In this document: one piece after another, positions 6,083 through 7,581 of the stretch
How positions within the stretch are numbered: position 1 is the stretch's first letter
Layout of the letters: each line of letters starts with the position of its first letter
Assembly: GCA_046726955.1 (NCBI GenBank)
Contig: JBKPBQ010000450.1
Coordinates: 1-7,581 of the forward strand
Origin: CAVPGH01 sp046726955
Lineage (GTDB): Bacteria > Acidobacteriota > Vicinamibacteria > Fen-336
Reading direction: 5' to 3'
DNA: 7,581 nucleotides
Made by a program: the position numbers and the translations under genes
The notes under the pieces: model-generated
Told to the model about the DNA's origin: nothing
Seen by the model: only the letters and a program-made list of their open reading frames with translations
Databases searched by the model: none

Positions 6083-6853
6083 TCAGTGAGCGGCGCCGGT
6101 GGCGACTGCCGCGGGAGGCTCGCCGCGCCGGCGGAGCAGGCTCGCCAGGTAGAACGTGGGGCCGGAGAGCGTGTACAGGCTGGCGAGGACGAGCAGCGTC
6201 ACCTCGGAGTGCGCCGCGATCATGGTGAGGAGCCCCGCGATGGCGAGGACCACGATGTAGCTGCGGCGGGCCCGCAGGTCGACGCCCTTGAACGAACGGT
6301 AGCGCAGCGTGCTCACCATCAAGATCGCCACCACGATGAGTCCCCACATCACGGCGAGCGAGGCCACGCGGTCGGTCACGGGATCGGGGACGAAGTAGAC
6401 GAGTGTCGCGACCTGCCCGGCGGCCGCGGGTATGGGCAGCCCGACGAAGTAGCGCAGGTCCGCCACGTTGTGCTGGACGTTGAAGCGCGCGAGGCGGAGG
6501 ACACCGCACATGACGAACCAGAACGCGGCGAGCCAGCCCACGCGCGGCAGGCCGTCGAGCGCCCAACGGTAGGCGAGGAGCGCCGGCGCGATGCCGAACG
6601 AGATCGCGTCGGCCAGGCTGTCGAGCTGCGCTCCGAACTCGCTGGACGTGCCGGTGAGGCGGGCGATGCGCCCGTCCAGCATGTCGAGGAGGGCGGCGCC
6701 TCCGATGAGGGCAGCCGCCACCTCGAAACGGCCTTCCAGCGTGCGGATGATCGACCAGAACCCCAGGAAGAGGTTTCCCGTCGTGAAGAGGCTGGGAAGG
6801 ATCGAGGCCCCGCGGCGGAACCGTCGCACTCCCCCCTCCTTGCGCACTTCCAT
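6083..6853 (-). CDS. pssA: CDP-diacylglycerol-serine O-phosphatidyltransferase (phosphatidylserine synthase)
   Basis: An integral membrane CDP-alcohol phosphatidyltransferase that joins serine to CDP-diacylglycerol, giving phosphatidylserine, the precursor of phosphatidylethanolamine. The complete family motif is visible: D57-x2-D60-G61-x2-A64-R65-x8-G74-x3-D78-x3-D82. The upstream LPSLFTTGNLFLGFW is typical of the PssA subgroup, as is LRLARFNV after the motif. Several hydrophobic helices follow, to about residue 240 of 256. Start: ATG 6853 has GAGG 9 nt upstream and gives the usual short basic N-terminus; GTG 6886 would add 11 residues but has no Shine-Dalgarno and lies in a palindrome. No phosphatidylserine decarboxylase (psd), which often sits beside pssA, is present here. 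It is read after ydcH across a 113-nt gap and just before the Nudix gene. Confidence 0.95.
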   Translation of the reverse strand: MEVRKEGGVRRFRRGASILPSLFTTGNLFLGFWSIIRTLEGRFEVAAALIGGAALLDMLDGRIARLTGTSSEFGAQLDSLADAISFGIAPALLAYRWALDGLPRVGWLAAFWFVMCGVLRLARFNVQHNVADLRYFVGLPIPAAAGQVATLVYFVPDPVTDRVASLAVMWGLIVVAILMVSTLRYRSFKGVDLRARRSYIVVLAIAGLLTMIAAHSEVTLLVLASLYTLSGPTFYLASLLRRRGEPPAAVATGAAH

Positions 6854-6882
6854 CAGTCTACGCCTCGCTTCTTTTTCCGAAA

Positions 6883-6910
6883 CCACGTCCGTGGCCGGGG
6901 CGGTCCCGGC
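6883..6910 (-). other. Tandem inverted repeats in the ydcH-pssA gap
   Basis: Two stems lie side by side upstream of pssA: GCCGGG/CCCGGC (6894-6899 and 6905-6910, 5-nt loop GCGGT) and CCACG/CGTGG (6883-6887 and 6890-6894, 2-nt centre). No U-run follows the stems on the minus strand, so they are not a standard intrinsic terminator. They could form a structured pssA leader or bind a protein, or be chance in G+C-rich DNA. The rest of the 113-nt gap has no gene that I can support. Confidence 0.35.
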
Positions 6911-6966
6911 TTCGAGTCACGCTCGGCCCGTGGTCGGCGGCGCGCGGAATCGCTCGCGCGATCGCG

Positions 6967-7194
6967 TCAGGGATGGGCGGCGCTACCTCGTGTCTGCCGC
7001 GCTATCGCCTGCATCCGGTCCTTGAGCTGAAGCTTTTTCTTCTTCAGCGTCACCTCTTCGAACTGCTCCTGGTCGTTGAGCAGCACCTTCTCGTGGAGGA
7101 GGGTGAGTCGGACATCGTAGTCGTGATGCTGCTGTTCCAGCCGGCGGTACTCCTCGTTCTGGCTGAGGAGATCGTCCCTGAGGTCATGGGACAT
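6967..7194 (-). CDS. YdcH / DUF465 family small coiled-coil protein
   Basis: A 75-residue, highly charged, apparently cytoplasmic protein that should be almost entirely helical. It has no membrane segment or signal peptide. The pattern EEYRRLEQQHHDYDVRL near residues 14-30 and the Lys-rich LKKKKLQLKDRM near 50-61 match the DUF465 (YdcH) family, in which a short helical hairpin ends in a conserved L-K-K-x-K-L-x-L-K-D-x-I/M. The molecular function of the family is not well established. The start is ATG 7194, with AGGAGG 5 nt upstream on the minus strand, a strong site. The stop TGA is followed by the palindrome CGCGATCGCG (6957-6966). It lies between rimI and pssA on the same strand, and a candidate promoter sits about 85 nt upstream, so it may be transcribed separately from rimI. 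Confidence 0.88.
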   Translation of the reverse strand: MSHDLRDDLLSQNEEYRRLEQQHHDYDVRLTLLHEKVLLNDQEQFEEVTLKKKKLQLKDRMQAIARQTRGSAAHP

Positions 7195-7278
7195 CGACGC
7201 CTCCTGTCGCTCTTGGGACCGGGTTGGGCGAGGGGATGCATGGGCGGGAACGAGGGGCTTTTCCCCGCTCCCAAGCCG

Positions 7279-7308
7279 AAACTAGCATGCACCCGCATGG
7301 CATTTCAA
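7279..7308 (-). promoter_or_regulatory. Candidate promoter for ydcH with an inverted repeat in its spacer
   Basis: On the minus strand TTGAAA (7308-7303, 5 of 6 to the -35 consensus) is followed after 18 nt by TAGTTT (7284-7279, 3 of 6 to the -10 consensus, TAxxxT form). The spacer holds CATGC-ACCC-GCATG (7286-7299), a perfect 5-bp inverted repeat that could be an operator half-site pair. This stretch is clearly lower in G+C than its surroundings. The resulting leader of roughly 80 nt before ATG 7194 would contain a GGGG/CCCC hairpin (about 7254-7266). The 143-nt gap between rimI and ydcH holds no supportable gene. Confidence 0.45.
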
Positions 7309-7337
7309 GGATCTTTCCCGGGCGCCGCAAAGGCACT

Positions 7338-7581
7338 CTAGAGTCCCGTCTTCTCGAGGACCAGCGCGTCCTCGCCCGGGTCGCGGTAGTAGTCACGGCG
7401 TTCCGCCAGCATCCGAAAACCGAGCGCGCGGTAGAGGCCCAGGGCCGCCTCGTTGCTGCGGCGGACCTCCAGGAAGGCCCGCTCGGCGCCGCGCCGGGCC
7501 GCGCGCTCGAGGACGAAGCCCAGCAGCCACCGCCCGAGGCCTTGACGGCGACGCTCCGCGGCCACGACGAAGTCGAGGATG
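7338..7581 (-). CDS. rimI: RimI, ribosomal protein S18 alanine N-acetyltransferase (GNAT), C-terminal part
   Basis: The C-terminal 80 residues of a GNAT-fold acetyltransferase; the gene continues past the right edge. Visible order: the strand ILDFVVAAE leading to the acetyl-CoA loop RRRQGLG (R-x-x-G-x-G), then a helix, then the RimI-type run LEVRRSNEAALGLYRALGF followed by R-x2-Y-Y and GEDALVLEK near the end. The S-N and L-Y positions and the E-D-A before the last strand are the usual RimI pattern, so the probable role is Nalpha-acetylation of the S18 N-terminus from acetyl-CoA. A GTG at 7565 is inside the acetyl-CoA strand region and is not the start. The TAG stop lies in the palindrome ACTCTAGAGT (7335-7344). 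In many bacteria rimI stands beside tsaB or tsaD, which could lie outside this window. Another small GNAT of similar type is the main alternative. Confidence 0.88.
   Translation of the reverse strand, partial: ILDFVVAAERRRQGLGRWLLGFVLERAARRGAERAFLEVRRSNEAALGLYRALGFRMLAERRDYYRDPGEDALVLEKTGL

Noticed and set aside
6083..6566. A long N-terminal extension of the Nudix frame over pssA
   Set aside because: The extra sequence is Arg/Ala/Pro-rich, resembles no Nudix extension, and lies over well-recognised pssA coding sequence in another frame.
6958..6966. GCGATCGC resembling the cyanobacterial HIP1 octamer
   Set aside because: A single copy within a longer self-complementary CGCGATCGCG, in a window with no other cyanobacterial sign, is most likely chance.
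7242..7276. Possible terminator hairpin between rimI and ydcH
   Set aside because: Only the GGGG/CCCC core pairs well, flanking pairs are broken, and no T-run follows on the minus strand. It was kept only as a possible leader structure.
6973..7341. A plus-strand hydrophobic open frame opposite ydcH and its promoter
   Set aside because: It is antisense to a DUF465 gene with a strong Shine-Dalgarno, and its leucine runs come from reversed Lys/Glu/Gln codons of the coiled coil.

Overview
The window comes from a very G+C-rich bacterium: third codon positions are almost always G or C, and unrelated frames stay open for kilobases. It carries aerobic respiration genes (heme-copper oxidase), a very large NtrY-like sensor kinase, and a minus-strand housekeeping group. 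The oxidase cluster with a small Cys-x2-Cys membrane protein, the large multi-span kinase and the rimI/ydcH/pssA group would suit a G+C-rich Acidobacteriota or a similar deep-branching Gram-negative lineage. That placement is a guess from style, not from a marker gene. I see no mobile elements, CRISPR, tRNA or rRNA.

Left part (2-1494, plus strand): the end of a cytochrome c oxidase operon. In order it holds subunit III (cut by the window edge), the small prokaryotic subunit IV, a secreted/membrane-anchored protein with a CSMC motif that has no name I know, and a DUF420 (CtaM/YozB-like) membrane protein linked to aa3/caa3 oxidase maturation. The spacing is tight (14 nt gap, 4 nt overlap, 25 nt gap), as in one transcript.

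Middle (1495-5425, plus strand): a 64-nt gap holds a sigma70-like promoter whose -10 lies only 7 nt before a GTG. A histidine kinase of about 1288 residues follows. Its catalytic end is clearly NtrY-type (HAMP, HEVKNPLTP H-box, N/G1/F/G2 boxes), but it has no PAS domain and about 980 residues of membrane and extracytoplasmic sequence before the HAMP. No response regulator is present in the window.

Right part (5410-7581, minus strand): read 5'->3' on that strand, the genes are the C-terminal part of rimI (cut by the window edge), a YdcH/DUF465 coiled-coil protein with its own candidate promoter, phosphatidylserine synthase (pssA), a Nudix hydrolase 5 nt downstream, and a 54-residue secreted basic aromatic peptide gene with a perfect Shine-Dalgarno. 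The last gene is tail-to-tail with the kinase gene and overlaps it by 16 bp. The most novel-looking items are this peptide, the CSMC protein, and the sensor architecture of the kinase. Most of the window is otherwise ordinary housekeeping sequence, and I do not see a clear new multi-gene defence or biosynthetic system.
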